Shown here one piece after another: positions 29,462 through 40,516 of a DNA stretch of 64,000 nucleotides. This DNA is from Shewanella cutis. GTDB taxonomy: Bacteria; Pseudomonadota; Gammaproteobacteria; Enterobacterales; Shewanellaceae. The position numbers were made by a program, and so were the translations under genes. The first letter of the stretch is position 1, and the number at the start of each line of letters is the position of its first letter. The notes under the pieces are model-generated. The model was not told the DNA's origin. It saw nothing but the letters and a program-made list of their open reading frames with translations, and ran no database searches. The stretch spans positions 558,001 to 622,000 of the forward strand of contig NZ_JACSDI010000001.1 in NCBI RefSeq assembly GCF_022410515.1, written 5' to 3'.

Positions 29462-29953
29462 ATGAATAACAAACAGACTCAAGGTTTTACCTTAATCGAA
29501 CTCGTGATAGTTATCATCGTGCTGGGAATTTTAGCCGTTATTGCGGCACCTAAATTTATCGGTATGAGTAAAGAGGCTCGGGAAAAAAGTCTGCAGCAAC
29601 TCCAAACCAGTGTAAAAACAGCCAACACCTTAGCCTATTCCAAAACCCAAATGCCCAGCTTACAGAGCCAAGCTGTCGCAGGGCGAGATGATATTATTGA
29701 CGTCGACCTCGATGGTGATAATGTTGCCGAAACCCGCCTCAAATGGGGTTATTTAGATAATACCGATATCGAAAAATGGATCGCCAAAGACGATAAACTT
29801 AAGATCCAGTATCAAGGGATTGATATTACGTATATTGGCTACGATTTGAATGGCAATACCCTAGTCAACGATGACCAATGTTATTTTCGCTATACCCAAG
29901 CATCGGACGCAAATACACCACCACGTTACGATATCAATGCTCAAGGTTGTTGA
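29462..29953 (+). CDS. Type IV pilin-like / MSHA-type pseudopilin, solitary
   Basis: A 163-residue prepilin with a type III signal: short leader MNNKQTQG, then [24 protein letters not shown] (Gly-Phe cleavage site and Glu at mature position 5). The C-terminal half has two Cys ([10 protein letters not shown] and the terminal QGC) that can form the pilin D-region disulphide, and a Ca-site-like [12 protein letters not shown] stretch. It lies 11 bp after lnt and ends in its own terminator, away from any pilus operon. It resembles MSHA minor pilins, but its assembly system is not in the window. Confidence 0.85.
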   Translation: MNNKQTQGFTLIELVIVIIVLGILAVIAAPKFIGMSKEAREKSLQQLQTSVKTANTLAYSKTQMPSLQSQAVAGRDDIIDVDLDGDNVAETRLKWGYLDNTDIEKWIAKDDKLKIQYQGIDITYIGYDLNGNTLVNDDQCYFRYTQASDANTPPRYDINAQGC

Positions 29954-29961
29954 TATGCCGA

Positions 29962-29990
29962 TAAAAAACGACGCTTAGCGTCGTTTTTTA
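29962..29990. terminator. Bidirectional terminator between pilin-like gene and ybeL
   Basis: Stem AAAACGACGC/GCGTCGTTTT with loop TTA and T-runs on both strands, between convergent genes. Confidence 0.85.
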
Positions 29991-30010
29991 TCTCTGGCGC
30001 AAACCCAAGA

Positions 30011-30511
30011 TTAAGGCGTCAATGCCTCACGGGTAAATTCCTCATGGTCACATTCGGGGCAATCTGGGATGACACCGGGAAACTCAATGCTCATTTCATG
30101 GCCGCAATTGGTGCACACCATAATCCCTTGGCTGACGATATCACCACTCTGATAATAGCCATGGTGTTTAAAATCTTGCGTCAACTCGTGCCACTCCACT
30201 TGGCTACGGTCAGTGATTTCACTGAGCCAATGCCAGAGCGTATTCTCCAGGGTAATCAAGGTGGGGCTATGGCTTAAGCTATCGGCATTTTGCTCTCGTA
30301 GAAAACTGACAATATCTCGCTTTAAAAATTGTTCCACTAAGGCGAGTTCATCTTCTCCTGCTTGTTCTTTAAGGCGTAAAAACTCCTTCCCTTGAGTGAC
30401 AGACTTAAATAAATTCTTTGCAGTCAGTGAGTTATCTTCCGCAAATTGCGCTTTCACTTCGTTAATTAAGGCTTGATACAGTCCTAGTAGCGCACTACTT
30501 CTATCATTCAT
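30011..30511 (-). CDS. ybeL: YbeL-like zinc-ribbon protein (DUF1451)
   Basis: A 166-residue cytoplasmic protein: an alpha-helical N-terminal two thirds, the family signature SQVEWHELTQDFKHHGYYQSGDIV, and a C-terminal zinc ribbon with two Cys pairs (MVCTNCGHEM and PDCPECDHEEF). The start is the ATG at 30511, with AAGGAG eight bases upstream. In E. coli ybeL is also near leuS. The function is unknown. Confidence 0.9.
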   Translation of the reverse strand: MNDRSSALLGLYQALINEVKAQFAEDNSLTAKNLFKSVTQGKEFLRLKEQAGEDELALVEQFLKRDIVSFLREQNADSLSHSPTLITLENTLWHWLSEITDRSQVEWHELTQDFKHHGYYQSGDIVSQGIMVCTNCGHEMSIEFPGVIPDCPECDHEEFTREALTP

Positions 30512-30632
30512 AACCAATACTCCTTCATAGAACCTTTTTAATGCATCGCTTCTAGTTTATTCTATGCAGATCTTATTCGCGTCGATATGGCGTTAGATCA
30601 AATAAATAGGCGGCACTGCCGGAAATAGCGTG

Positions 30633-33212
30633 ATGCAAGAGCAATATAATCCCTCAGAAATTGAAGCCTTAGTGCAAAAGCACTGGCACGACACCAAAAC
30701 CTTTGAAGTCACTGAAGATCCGAACAAAGAAAAGTTTTATTGCCTTTCGATGTTCCCGTATCCTTCAGGACGACTCCACATGGGACACGTTCGCAACTAT
30801 ACCATAGGTGATGTCGTTGCCCGCTTCCAGCGTCTTCAAGGCAAAAACGTGCTGCAACCTATCGGTTGGGACTCTTTCGGTTTGCCTGCAGAAAACGCCG
30901 CCATTAACAACAAAACCGCACCAGCACCATGGACTTATCAAAATATTGAGTACATGAAAAACCAGCTTAAACTATTAGGTTTTGGCTATGACTGGAGCCG
31001 TGAAATCGCCACTTGCACCCCAGAATACTATCGCTGGGAACAATGGTTCTTCACAAAACTTTACGAAAAAGGCTTAGTTTATAAGAAGACAGCTTCTGTT
31101 AACTGGTGTCCTAACGATGAAACTGTACTGGCTAACGAGCAGGTACAAGACGGTTGCTGCTGGCGTTGTGATACCCCTGTGGAACAAAAAGAAATCCCAC
31201 AGTGGTTTATTAAAATCACCGCCTACGCTGAAGAACTGTTAAACGATATCGACACCTTAGACGGCTGGCCTGAGCAAGTTAAGACTATGCAGCGCAACTG
31301 GATTGGTCGCAGCGAAGGCGTCGAAATGACCTTCGGTGTTGCTGGTAGCGATAAGTCATTCGATATTTATACCACCCGTCCTGATACGTTAATGGGCGTA
31401 ACCTATGTAGCGATTGCCGCAGGTCATCCATTAGCTGAAATCGCCGCGCAAACCAATCCAGAGCTTGCCGCCTTTATCGATGAGTGCAAAAACAGCACAA
31501 CATCAGAAGCCGAACTCGCGACCATGGAAAAGCGTGGTGTCGCGACTGGTCTATACGCCATTCACCCCATTACTGGCAAACAAGTGCCCATTTGGGCGGC
31601 TAACTTTGTGTTAATGAACTACGGCACTGGCGCTGTGATGTCAGTTCCTGGTCACGACCAACGCGATTACGAATTTGCGAAAAAGTACCATCTGCCAATC
31701 GAAGCGGTAATCAAGCCAGTTGATGGTGAAGTCGACATCAGTGAAGCGGCTTATACCGAAAAAGGCATTCTGTTTAACTCTGGCGAGTTCGATGGTTTAG
31801 ACTTTGACGGCGCCTTTAATGCCATCGCCAACAAATTGGTTGCTGAAGGTAAAGGCAAACGCCAAGTGAACTACCGTCTGCGCGACTGGGGTGTATCACG
31901 TCAGCGTTACTGGGGCGCGCCAATTCCTATGGTGACCTTAGCCGACGGCACTGTGATCCCAACGCCAGAAGATCAACTACCAGTCATTCTGCCAGAAGAT
32001 GTGGTGATGGATGGTATCCAAAGCCCAATCAAGGCCGATAAAGAATGGGCGAAAACTCAAGTTAACGGTCAAGACGCGCTACGCGAAACCGATACCTTCG
32101 ATACCTTTATGGAATCTTCTTGGTATTATGCCCGTTACTGCAGTCCACAGGCTGATCAAATGTTGGATCCAACTAAGGCTAACTACTGGTTGCCGGTGGA
32201 TCAGTATATTGGTGGTATTGAACATGCCTGTATGCACTTGCTTTACTTCCGTTTCTTCCACAAGTTGTTACGCGATGCAGGTCTAGTCAATACCAATGAG
32301 CCAGCCAAACAACTGCTGACTCAGGGTATGGTGTTGGCCGATGCCTTCTACTACACCAACGACAAAGGTGCCCGTGTGTGGGTGTCTCCGCTTGATGTAG
32401 CGACCACCGAAAAAGACGACAAGGGCCGTATTACTAAGGCTATCGACAAAGACGGCAACGAGCTGGTTTACACCGGTATGTGCAAAATGTCTAAGTCGAA
32501 AAACAACGGTATCGACCCACAAGTGATGGTTGAGAAATACGGTGCCGACACAGTTCGTCTGTTTATGATGTTCGCCTCACCACCAGAATTAACCCTAGAA
32601 TGGCAAGAGTCTGGCGTTGAAGGCGCGCACCGTTTTATCAAACGTCTGTGGAAACTGGCCAGTGAATATGTGGCTCAAGACAACAGCGAAGCGTTAGACG
32701 TTAGCAAGTTAACAAGCGAGCAAAAAGCGCTGCGCCGTGAAGTTCACAAAACCATTGCTAAAGTGACCGATGATATCGGCCGTCGTCAGATGTTCAACAC
32801 TGCGGTTGCCGCGGTGATGGAACTGATGAACCACTTGCAAAAAGCCCCACAAACTACAGGTCAAGACCGAGCCATCATCGGCGAAGCCTTATCTGCGGTA
32901 GTGCGTTTGCTGTACCCAATCATTCCACACGTGAGCTTTACTCTGTGGAATGAGCTTGGCAATACCAACAGCATCGAAGATAGCCAATGGCCAGTTGTTG
33001 ATGAATCTGCACTGGTTGAAGATAGCAAACTCATCGTGGTGCAAGTGAACGGTAAAGTGCGCGCTAAGATCACAGTCGCTGCCGATGCCGACCAAGCATC
33101 AGTTGAAGCCCTGGGTATGGCGGACGAGCAAGTCATCAAGTACTTAGATGGTGTTACGGTTCGTAAAGTTATCTATGTACCCGGTAAATTGCTCAGCATC
33201 GTAGCCAACTAA
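30633..33212 (+). CDS. leuS: Leucyl-tRNA synthetase
   Basis: A class I synthetase that charges tRNA-Leu; the window carries three tRNA-Leu genes (GAG, and TAG twice). The 859-residue protein shows the HIGH-type motif in [21 protein letters not shown] (about 48), the editing CP1 domain (about 220-420, with the [16 protein letters not shown] threonine-rich site), the leucine-specific insert and KMSKSKNN (about 620). GTG-ATG starts are adjacent; I use the ATG at 30633. It begins a long plus-strand run that continues with lptE and holA as in E. coli. Confidence 0.98.
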   Translation: MQEQYNPSEIEALVQKHWHDTKTFEVTEDPNKEKFYCLSMFPYPSGRLHMGHVRNYTIGDVVARFQRLQGKNVLQPIGWDSFGLPAENAAINNKTAPAPWTYQNIEYMKNQLKLLGFGYDWSREIATCTPEYYRWEQWFFTKLYEKGLVYKKTASVNWCPNDETVLANEQVQDGCCWRCDTPVEQKEIPQWFIKITAYAEELLNDIDTLDGWPEQVKTMQRNWIGRSEGVEMTFGVAGSDKSFDIYTTRPDTLMGVTYVAIAAGHPLAEIAAQTNPELAAFIDECKNSTTSEAELATMEKRGVATGLYAIHPITGKQVPIWAANFVLMNYGTGAVMSVPGHDQRDYEFAKKYHLPIEAVIKPVDGEVDISEAAYTEKGILFNSGEFDGLDFDGAFNAIANKLVAEGKGKRQVNYRLRDWGVSRQRYWGAPIPMVTLADGTVIPTPEDQLPVILPEDVVMDGIQSPIKADKEWAKTQVNGQDALRETDTFDTFMESSWYYARYCSPQADQMLDPTKANYWLPVDQYIGGIEHACMHLLYFRFFHKLLRDAGLVNTNEPAKQLLTQGMVLADAFYYTNDKGARVWVSPLDVATTEKDDKGRITKAIDKDGNELVYTGMCKMSKSKNNGIDPQVMVEKYGADTVRLFMMFASPPELTLEWQESGVEGAHRFIKRLWKLASEYVAQDNSEALDVSKLTSEQKALRREVHKTIAKVTDDIGRRQMFNTAVAAVMELMNHLQKAPQTTGQDRAIIGEALSAVVRLLYPIIPHVSFTLWNELGNTNSIEDSQWPVVDESALVEDSKLIVVQVNGKVRAKITVAADADQASVEALGMADEQVIKYLDGVTVRKVIYVPGKLLSIVAN

Positions 33213-33271
33213 CATCGTTGATGTGATAAACAGATGCTGTCCACACGACAAACAGGAAACCGCGAAAACTT

Positions 33272-33766
33272 ATGCTAATTAAACGCTTAGCTTTCGCAAT
33301 CATGGCGCTGGTCATTATGACCAGCGCAGGTTGCGGCTTTAAGCTTCAACGTAGCTACCAAATCCCCGAGCAGCTCAATCAACTCAGTTTGAGCAGCTCG
33401 GACGAATACAGCGAACTCACCCGTTTGGTGCGTGAGCGGTTACGTTTGAACAACGTCAAGATTGTCGATGCCGCCAATGATGTGCCAGTGTTAAGGCTCA
33501 TCACCGACTCCTTAGAGCGTTCGACCCTGTCACTTTACCCTACGGGCAATGTGGCCGAGTATGAGCTTATCTATTTCGTCGAGTTTGCCGTGGCCTTGCC
33601 GGGCAAAGAGGCACAGCCTTTCAAGATTGAAATTCGCCGCGATTACTTAGACGACCCTCGCACCGCACTGGCGAAAAGCCGTGAGATGGAACTGTTAGTC
33701 AAAGAAATGCGTATTCAAGCGGCCGATAGGATTTTGCAATCCATGGCCAGCACAGAGGTAAATTAA
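33272..33766 (+). CDS. lptE: LPS-assembly lipoprotein LptE
   Basis: LptE is the outer-membrane lipoprotein that plugs LptD and takes part in LPS insertion. The 164-residue protein has a lipoprotein signal with lipobox TSAGC (Cys about 22), followed by CGFKLQRSYQIPEQLNQLSL and the LptE alpha/beta core including LYPTGNVAEYELIYFVEFAV. It lies between leuS and holA, matching E. coli. Confidence 0.95.
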   Translation: MLIKRLAFAIMALVIMTSAGCGFKLQRSYQIPEQLNQLSLSSSDEYSELTRLVRERLRLNNVKIVDAANDVPVLRLITDSLERSTLSLYPTGNVAEYELIYFVEFAVALPGKEAQPFKIEIRRDYLDDPRTALAKSREMELLVKEMRIQAADRILQSMASTEVN

Positions 33767-33818
33767 TGCAGGGTCCAAATTAATGTGGCACTGCAATAAA
33801 ATGTGGAGAGTGGTTTAA

Positions 33819-34850
33819 ATGCGTGTTTATCCTGATCAACTCTCACGCCATCTCAATCCGCTTCACGCTTGTTACCTGATTTTTGGTGATGATCCTTGGT
33901 TGCTCGAAACCTCCAAGGATCAGATCCGCCAAGCCGCCAAACGCCAAGGGTTTGAAGAGCGCGTTCAGTTAATTCAAGAAACAGGCTTTAACTGGGGTGA
34001 CTTGACCCAGGAATGGCAGTCCATGAGCCTGTTTTCTAGCCGGCGCATCATTGAGCTAACACTCCCCAACGCAAAACCCGGTGCAGATGGTTCAGCGGCG
34101 CTACAAGCGTTACTGCAAACGCCGAATCCTGATGTGTTGCTGATCCTCGAAGGCCCAAAACTCGCCAGCGAGCAGACCAATAGCAAGTGGTTCAAAACCT
34201 TGGATGGTTTAGGGGTTTATTTGCCCTGCACTACGCCAGAGGGCGACCAATTCAGACGTTGGCTCGACTCACGCATTGCGCACTTTAAGCTTAATTTACA
34301 ACCCGATGCGCGCGCTATGTTGTACACCCTCTACGAAGGGAATTTACTCGCCGCCAATCAGGCCATGCAGTTACTACAACTGTTAAGCCCAAGCAAACCT
34401 ATCGGTGCTGACGAGTTAAGCCATTACTTTGAAGATCAGTCTCGCTTTACCGTGTTTCAGCTCACCGATGCACTGCTGAATAATCGCCAAGACAGTGCTC
34501 AGCATATGCTGGCCCAGCTCAATGGTGAGGGTACGGCCATGCCCATTTTACTCTGGGCTTTGTTTAAAGAGCTGCAGTTGCTGCTCAGCCTCAAGAGTGA
34601 ACAGACCCAAGGCGTGCCTTTAAATAGCCTCTTTGGCAAACATCGGATTTGGGATAAACGTAAACCGCTGTACCAGACCGCGTTGCAGCGCTTAAGCCTC
34701 ACCCAAATCGAACATATGCTCGCTTTTGCGTCCAAGCTGGAATTGAACTTAAAGCAATTAGGCCATGAAGATTGGACAGGGCTCAGCCACCTGTGCTTAT
34801 TATTCGATCCTAAAGCCCACAGTCATCTAGCCCATATCAGCTTAGATTAA
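33819..34850 (+). CDS. holA: DNA polymerase III delta subunit HolA
   Basis: Delta opens the beta sliding clamp within the clamp-loader complex. The 343-residue protein begins MRVYPDQLSRHLNPLHACYLIFGDDPWLLETSKDQIRQAA, with the clamp-interacting segment in the early region (EWQSMSLFSSRRIIELTLPN), then the inactive AAA+ fold (VLLILEGPKL) and the helical collar domain (LLLSLKSEQTQG to LEHEDW-like end). The leuS-lptE-holA-nadD order is conserved. Confidence 0.95.
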   Translation: MRVYPDQLSRHLNPLHACYLIFGDDPWLLETSKDQIRQAAKRQGFEERVQLIQETGFNWGDLTQEWQSMSLFSSRRIIELTLPNAKPGADGSAALQALLQTPNPDVLLILEGPKLASEQTNSKWFKTLDGLGVYLPCTTPEGDQFRRWLDSRIAHFKLNLQPDARAMLYTLYEGNLLAANQAMQLLQLLSPSKPIGADELSHYFEDQSRFTVFQLTDALLNNRQDSAQHMLAQLNGEGTAMPILLWALFKELQLLLSLKSEQTQGVPLNSLFGKHRIWDKRKPLYQTALQRLSLTQIEHMLAFASKLELNLKQLGHEDWTGLSHLCLLFDPKAHSHLAHISLD

Positions 34851-34862
34851 GGCACTGACTGA

Positions 34863-35501
34863 ATGCGTATCGGAATTTTAGGCGGCACCTTTGATCCCAT
34901 ACATTACGGCCATATCCGTCCAGCGATGGAAGTCAAAGCCAGTCTCAAGCTGGATAAAATCCTGCTGATGCCCAATCATATTCCGCCGCACAAAAACACC
35001 ACCCACTCGACCACAGCGCAGCGGCTCGAAATGGTCGCGCAGGTATGTGAGGCATTAACGGGCTTTGAGCTGTGTGATATCGAAGCTAAACGCGACAGCC
35101 CATCCTATACCGTCGTCACCCTTAAACAGTTAAGTCGGCTTTATCCCGATGACGAACTGTTTTTTATCATGGGCATGGATTCCTTTATTCAGCTGCAAAG
35201 CTGGCATAAATGGCAACAACTATTTGAATTAGCCAATATTGTGGTATGTCAGCGCCCAGGCTGGCATTTAGCCGAAGGGCATCCAATGCAGCATGAGCTA
35301 AGCGCTCGTCACGCAACGCTTGATGCGTTAAGTCATTCAAGCGAGCCACAACATGGGCGCATCTTTACCGTCGATATCAGCCCACAGGATATTTCGTCCA
35401 CCCAAATCCGCTCACAATTGGCCTTAGGAGAAATTCCACGGGATGCCCTCCTGCCTGTCACTTTAAATTACATTCAAAAACAACGGCTTTATTTTTCTTA
35501 G
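34863..35501 (+). CDS. nadD: Nicotinate-nucleotide adenylyltransferase NadD
   Basis: NadD makes deamido-NAD from nicotinate mononucleotide and ATP. The 212-residue protein has the nucleotidyltransferase motif [14 protein letters not shown] at the N-terminus, the NMN-binding loop ([20 protein letters not shown]), [17 protein letters not shown] and the C-terminal [15 protein letters not shown]. It is 12 bp after holA. Confidence 0.97.
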   Translation: MRIGILGGTFDPIHYGHIRPAMEVKASLKLDKILLMPNHIPPHKNTTHSTTAQRLEMVAQVCEALTGFELCDIEAKRDSPSYTVVTLKQLSRLYPDDELFFIMGMDSFIQLQSWHKWQQLFELANIVVCQRPGWHLAEGHPMQHELSARHATLDALSHSSEPQHGRIFTVDISPQDISSTQIRSQLALGEIPRDALLPVTLNYIQKQRLYFS

Positions 35502-35618
35502 GCCGAAAATTAAGCGCTAAGAGTACAAACTCAGCCGCTAAGATCGCTAAGAGAATGTATTCCCCCGCTTAAGACTGATATACTAGCGCGCTATTTAAAA
35601 TGAATGAGGTACATCAGC

Positions 35619-35948
35619 GTGCAGAGCGCCGAATTAAAACAGTTTGTTGTCGATAAAATCGACGATTTAAAAGCCCGTGACGTCGTGGTAATCGATGTCA
35701 GCAACCAATCTAACATCACCGACTATATGGTGATTTGCTCTGGTACATCTAAAACCCATGTTAAAGCTATCGCCGAAAACCTCGTGATCGAAGCGAAAGC
35801 CGCAGGCATTCCGCCAATCGGTATCGAAGGCCGCGACAGCAGCGAATGGGTATTGGTGGATATGGGCAACGTGATCCTGCATGTTATGCAAGATCAAACC
35901 CGTGATTTCTACCAGCTTGAAAAGCTCTGGTCAGAAAAGCAAGCCTAA
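35619..35948 (+). CDS. rsfS: Ribosomal silencing factor RsfS
   Basis: RsfS binds L14 and blocks subunit joining in stationary phase. I choose the GTG at 35619 ([21 protein letters not shown], 109 residues): GAGGT lies eight bases upstream, and the ATG at 35604 overlaps that ribosome-binding site. Typical segments are [21 protein letters not shown] and [23 protein letters not shown]. Its stop codon touches the rlmH start, so the two are translationally coupled. Confidence 0.93.
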   Translation: MQSAELKQFVVDKIDDLKARDVVVIDVSNQSNITDYMVICSGTSKTHVKAIAENLVIEAKAAGIPPIGIEGRDSSEWVLVDMGNVILHVMQDQTRDFYQLEKLWSEKQA

Positions 35949-36418
35949 TGAAGTTGCAACTTATCGCAGTGGGGACACGGATGCCCGATTGGGTCACCCG
36001 CGGTTTTGAAGAGTACCAACGCCGCTTTCCTCGGGATATGGCGCTGGAACTTATCGAAATCCCTGCAGGCAAACGCGGAAAAAATGCTGACATAGTGCGC
36101 ATCCTACAAAAGGAAGGCGAGCAAATGTTAGCGGTGATCCCTAAGGGCAATCACATTGTCACCTTAGATCTTCCCGGCAAAAACTGGACAACCCCAGAAC
36201 TCGCGAGCGCCATGAATAAGTGGCAACTCGATGGCCGTGATGTGAGCTTGCTAGTTGGCGGCCCCGAAGGTTTAGCCCCCGCTTGTAAAGAAGCCGCCCA
36301 TCAGAGTTGGTGTCTCTCGGCATTGACCCTGCCCCACCCGCTCGTGCGGATTGTGGTCGCCGAAAGCTTATACCGCGCGTGGAGCGTGAACACCAATCAC
36401 CCTTATCACAGAGAATAG
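35948..36418 (+). CDS. rlmH: 23S rRNA pseudouridine-1915 N3-methyltransferase RlmH
   Basis: A SPOUT-class methyltransferase acting on 70S ribosomes. The 156-residue protein shows [23 protein letters not shown], the trefoil-knot SAM site [14 protein letters not shown] / LLVGGPEGL and the C-terminal [31 protein letters not shown]. It overlaps rsfS by one base and precedes mrdA, as in E. coli. Confidence 0.97.
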   Translation: MKLQLIAVGTRMPDWVTRGFEEYQRRFPRDMALELIEIPAGKRGKNADIVRILQKEGEQMLAVIPKGNHIVTLDLPGKNWTTPELASAMNKWQLDGRDVSLLVGGPEGLAPACKEAAHQSWCLSALTLPHPLVRIVVAESLYRAWSVNTNHPYHRE

Positions 36419-36478
36419 CGGGATCTTGATGTTAACGAGTGTCAACCACCCGGATGGGATCAGCTGGAGATAGCCTAA

Positions 36479-38335
36479 GTGTCGCCAAAAAAGCGGATAA
36501 CCATGCACGACCACGCCGCAGAGGCGTCACTGTTTAAGCGCCGTGCGCTGTTCACTTTTTGTTGTGTTGTCGCCCTCCTTAGCGTGTTGGTGACTAATCT
36601 TTATCATCTTCAGGTTGAATCCTATAAAGATTATGCAACACGATCGAATGACAACCGTATTCGGGTCGTCCCCATCGCCCCTAGCCGTGGCTTGATTTAT
36701 GATAGAAACGGCGTGCTGCTCGCCGAGAACCAACCCTTTTATTCCCTCGATTTGGTGCCTGAGAAAATTGCCAATATGTCTGAAACCTTGGACGAATTGG
36801 CTAAGTTAATTGAGATCAGCCCCGACGAGCGCGAAAACTTTACCGAAGCATTAAAGTTTCACCGCCGCTTTAAGCCCTTAACCCTAAAAAATCAGCTGAC
36901 CGAAGAACAGGTCGCTATTTTTAGCGTGAACCAACATCGTTTTCCTGGGATCACCGTCGAAGCGGGTTTAAAACGTAACTATCCCTATGTCAGTCAGCTC
37001 ACCCATGTGTTGGGTTATGTGGGCAAAATCAACACCCGAGATCGCGCCCAATTAGAGCGCAACGATCAGTGGAAAAACTATGCCGCTACTAAAGATATTG
37101 GTAAGCAAGGCATTGAAAAGTTCTATGAATCACTCTTGCACGGTACGCCTGGCCACTTAGAGGAAGAAGTGAACAACCGCGGCCGAACTATCCGCACCCT
37201 TAAAATTGTGCCACCAGAGCCGGGACAAGATATTTACCTCACCCTCGATTTGCAATTGCAGCAAAAAGCCGTGGAATTACTCCAAGGCCATAAAGGTTCT
37301 ATTGTTGCTATCGATCCAAGGGATGGCGGGATTTTAGCTTTAGTATCCAGCCCTAGTTACGATCCCAATCAGTTTGTTCAAGGGATTAACAGCAAAGATT
37401 ACAGCGATTTACTAAACGATAAATCGCGGCCGCTGATTAACCGCGCCACCCAAGGCCAATATGCGCCCGCATCAACGGTCAAACCCATTATTGCCCTACT
37501 TGGACTGGATGAAAAAGCCGTCACTGAACACACCCGCATTTGGGATCCTGGCTTTTGGCAAATTCCAGGGGTTGAGCGTAAATACCGCGACTGGAAACGT
37601 TGGGGCCATGGCTGGGTAAACGTCTACAGTGCTATCGTAGAATCCTGCGATACCTACTTCTATGAATTGGCCTACAAAATCGGTGTCGACCCTATCGCTC
37701 GTTTTATGGAGCAATTCGGCTTTGGCCAAAATACCGGTGTCGACATTTTCGAAGAGTCGGCGGGAAACATGCCTTCAAAGGAATGGAAACGCTTAAAATA
37801 CAATCAGGCTTGGTATATTGGCGACACGATTTCAGTCGGTATTGGCCAAGGTTACTGGACAGCAACACCATTGCAACTTGCCAGTGCAACAGCCATTCTC
37901 GCCAATAATGGCCGTCGTTTTCCACCACATCTGTTGAAATCCATTAAAGACAATACGGCCAAAATTGATTCGCCAATTAACGAGTTACCGCCAATTGAGC
38001 TTAAAAATCCGCGTAACTGGAAAATCATCAACGAAGCCATGCGCCAAACCGCCCATAAATCCCGCTTCACCGATGCAAGCTACACGGCGGCGATGAAAAC
38101 CGGTACGGCGCAGGTAATTGGGGTCGCAGAAAACACCAAATACGATGCTAACAAAATTGCCGAGCATTTCCGCGATAACGCCCTCGTTGTCGCCTATGCG
38201 CCCTTTGAAAATCCTAAAATCGTGCTGGCAGTCGTCATGGAAAACGCTGGCTGGGGTGGGGCAAACGCAGGCCCTGTCGCTCGAGCCATGCTCGATGAAT
38301 ACATGCTCAGAGACACTTGGAAACCAACACCATGA
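36479..38335 (+). CDS. mrdA: Penicillin-binding protein 2 (elongasome transpeptidase)
   Basis: PBP2 cross-links peptidoglycan during rod elongation with RodA. The 618-residue protein starts with GTG, with GGAG nine bases upstream. It has a cytoplasmic tail, one membrane anchor (about 24-44), the dimerisation/pedestal domain with [19 protein letters not shown], and the transpeptidase domain: SxxK as ASTVK (about 335), SxN as ESCDT-type region and KTG as [10 protein letters not shown] (about 540). It overlaps mrdB through ATGA. Confidence 0.97.
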   Translation: MSPKKRITMHDHAAEASLFKRRALFTFCCVVALLSVLVTNLYHLQVESYKDYATRSNDNRIRVVPIAPSRGLIYDRNGVLLAENQPFYSLDLVPEKIANMSETLDELAKLIEISPDERENFTEALKFHRRFKPLTLKNQLTEEQVAIFSVNQHRFPGITVEAGLKRNYPYVSQLTHVLGYVGKINTRDRAQLERNDQWKNYAATKDIGKQGIEKFYESLLHGTPGHLEEEVNNRGRTIRTLKIVPPEPGQDIYLTLDLQLQQKAVELLQGHKGSIVAIDPRDGGILALVSSPSYDPNQFVQGINSKDYSDLLNDKSRPLINRATQGQYAPASTVKPIIALLGLDEKAVTEHTRIWDPGFWQIPGVERKYRDWKRWGHGWVNVYSAIVESCDTYFYELAYKIGVDPIARFMEQFGFGQNTGVDIFEESAGNMPSKEWKRLKYNQAWYIGDTISVGIGQGYWTATPLQLASATAILANNGRRFPPHLLKSIKDNTAKIDSPINELPPIELKNPRNWKIINEAMRQTAHKSRFTDASYTAAMKTGTAQVIGVAENTKYDANKIAEHFRDNALVVAYAPFENPKIVLAVVMENAGWGGANAGPVARAMLDEYMLRDTWKPTP

Positions 38336-39435
38336 GTGCCCATCAACGTCAAAATATCTGGCAACGATTACATATCGACTTGCCTTTACTGCTCGGCCTC
38401 CTTGCCGTCATGGGCTTTGGCCTCTTCGTCATCTATTCCGCCAGTGGTGAAGACCTTGGCATGATGGAACGCCAAATGTTCAGGTTATTTTTATCCCTAT
38501 GCGTCATGTTTACGATGGCGCAGATCAATCCTGAAGCACTAAAACGTTGGGCACTGCCGATTTACCTTGCTGGGGTAGTCCTTCTGCTGGCGGTACACTT
38601 TTTTGGGGAAATCAATAAAGGTGCACAGCGCTGGTTAAACTTAGGTTTTATGGAGTTTCAGCCATCTGAGCTAATTAAACTCGCCTTCCCCATCACTATG
38701 GCTTGGTATATCAGTAAGTTCCCTCTGCCACCTAAAAAGCGTTATCTAGCGGGCGCAGGCGTTATTCTGCTGATACCCACACTGTTAATTGCTAAACAAC
38801 CCGATCTCGGCACCTCAATTTTGGTTGCGGCATCGGGGATTTTCGTGCTGTTTTTATCAGGGATGAGCTGGGCGATTGTCGGCGGTTTTATTGCCGCCGT
38901 ATTGGCATTTTTGCCCATTCTCTGGTACTTCTTGATGCACGATTACCAAAGAACTCGAGTGTTAACCCTACTCGATCCAGAGCAAGATCCCCTCGGTGCG
39001 GGTTATCATATTATCCAGTCAAAAATCGCCATTGGCTCAGGCGGCCTTTGGGGTAAAGGATGGCTCGATGGCACCCAATCCCAGTTAGAATTTATCCCCG
39101 AGCGTCATACCGACTTTATCTTTGCGGTGATCGGCGAAGAGTTCGGCCTGATTGGCAGCATTATCCTGCTTATCATGTATCTTTACATCATCGGACGCGG
39201 CTTAGTCATCGCCTCTCGCGCACAAACCAGCTTTGCCAGACTCCTTGCAGGCAGTATCACATTGACTTTCTTCGTTTATGTTTTTGTGAACATTGGTATG
39301 GTTTCAGGTATTCTGCCTGTGGTGGGTGTACCTTTGCCCCTTGTCAGTTATGGTGGTACCTCGATGCTGACATTGATGACAGGATTTGGCATTCTGATGA
39401 GCATTCATACCCATAGACGTTTTGTAGATAGATAA
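38332..39435 (+). CDS. mrdB: RodA, SEDS peptidoglycan glycosyltransferase
   Basis: RodA polymerises glycan strands for lateral wall growth together with PBP2. From the ATG at 38332 ([22 protein letters not shown]) it has 367 residues; this ATG overlaps the mrdA stop codon (ATGA). It has about ten membrane segments, the [26 protein letters not shown] motif, the conserved Asp-containing loop near [19 protein letters not shown], and [13 protein letters not shown] with the C-terminal [15 protein letters not shown] signature. Confidence 0.97.
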   Translation: MSAHQRQNIWQRLHIDLPLLLGLLAVMGFGLFVIYSASGEDLGMMERQMFRLFLSLCVMFTMAQINPEALKRWALPIYLAGVVLLLAVHFFGEINKGAQRWLNLGFMEFQPSELIKLAFPITMAWYISKFPLPPKKRYLAGAGVILLIPTLLIAKQPDLGTSILVAASGIFVLFLSGMSWAIVGGFIAAVLAFLPILWYFLMHDYQRTRVLTLLDPEQDPLGAGYHIIQSKIAIGSGGLWGKGWLDGTQSQLEFIPERHTDFIFAVIGEEFGLIGSIILLIMYLYIIGRGLVIASRAQTSFARLLAGSITLTFFVYVFVNIGMVSGILPVVGVPLPLVSYGGTSMLTLMTGFGILMSIHTHRRFVDR

Positions 39436-39451
39436 TTTTAGGGACTTTTTA

Positions 39452-40516
39452 ATGCCTATTCTCCGAGCTTATTTAGCTCCATTGGCAGTGTTTTGCCTCA
39501 GTTCATACCTTATTGGCTGTTCAACGGCCAACGAACCCGTTAACACTACGCAGCCAACAAGTGTCGCCGTGACAACACCAGCACCAACGCCCGTGTTACC
39601 CGAAGCCTTAAAGGCTGAGTTTATCAAAACGCAAATGGCACAAGGCTTTACGAAGGCAGAAGTCGAAACCTTTCTTGCCAAAGCCAAATACAATCAAGCG
39701 GTAATTGATGCGATTTCTCGCCCTTGGGAAGCCAAACCTTGGCATAAGTATTACCCGATTTTCTTAACTGAAAAACGTCTCGACGCGGGACTGGCCTTCT
39801 GGAAAAAACACGAAAAAGCAATCGCAAAAGCCGCGTCAAAGTACCAAGTTGAGCCGCAAATTATTGTCGCCATTATCGGTATTGAAACTTTTTATGGGCA
39901 ATACACAGGTAACTACCCAGTTATTGATGCACTCTATACCTTAGGGTTTTATTACGAGCCGAGAGCCACCTTTTTCCGCAAGGAATTTGGCGAGTTAATG
40001 AAACTGGTTAAAGAGGAACATTTAGATATCGATAGCCTCAAAGGCTCCTATGCGGGCGCAATGGGTTTCGGGCAGTTTATTCCGTCAAGCTACCGCCACT
40101 ATGCCGTAGATTTTGATGGCAGCGGTAACCGTGATTTACTCAAAAGCCCTGAAGATGCCATTGGCAGTGTTGCCAATTACTTCCATGAACATGGTTGGCA
40201 GTTGCATGCGCCAGTAGCCTTACCTTTAGTCAATAGCAGCCCAACGGCTCCTAAAGTGAAAGTATGGGCAGGTGAAAAGTTACACTACAAGGTCTCAAAT
40301 ATCCTCTCCCCCAGCTTAGCCTTGGCAAAAGCGCGAGATTTAGATGCCTCACAAAAAGCCATGCTTATCGAACTTGAACAAGTGGGTAGTAAAGATTACT
40401 GGCTAGGGTTAAATAACTTTTATGTGATCACCCGTTACAACCGTAGTCCTTTGTATTCAATGGCTGTATATCAATTTAGCCAACAACTGAAGCAACAACA
40501 TGACGCTAAAAAATAA
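39452..40516 (+). CDS. mltB: Membrane-bound lytic transglycosylase B
   Basis: MltB cleaves peptidoglycan glycan strands with formation of anhydroMurNAc. The 354-residue lipoprotein has the lipobox LIGC (Cys about 24), a Thr/Pro-rich linker and the SLT_2 domain. The catalytic Glu is in IVAIIGIETFYGQYTGNYPVIDAL (about 147), followed by SYAGAMGFGQFIPSSYRHYAVDFDGSG. It is outer-membrane anchored and overlaps rlpA by 17 bp. Confidence 0.96.
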   Translation: MPILRAYLAPLAVFCLSSYLIGCSTANEPVNTTQPTSVAVTTPAPTPVLPEALKAEFIKTQMAQGFTKAEVETFLAKAKYNQAVIDAISRPWEAKPWHKYYPIFLTEKRLDAGLAFWKKHEKAIAKAASKYQVEPQIIVAIIGIETFYGQYTGNYPVIDALYTLGFYYEPRATFFRKEFGELMKLVKEEHLDIDSLKGSYAGAMGFGQFIPSSYRHYAVDFDGSGNRDLLKSPEDAIGSVANYFHEHGWQLHAPVALPLVNSSPTAPKVKVWAGEKLHYKVSNILSPSLALAKARDLDASQKAMLIELEQVGSKDYWLGLNNFYVITRYNRSPLYSMAVYQFSQQLKQQHDAKK

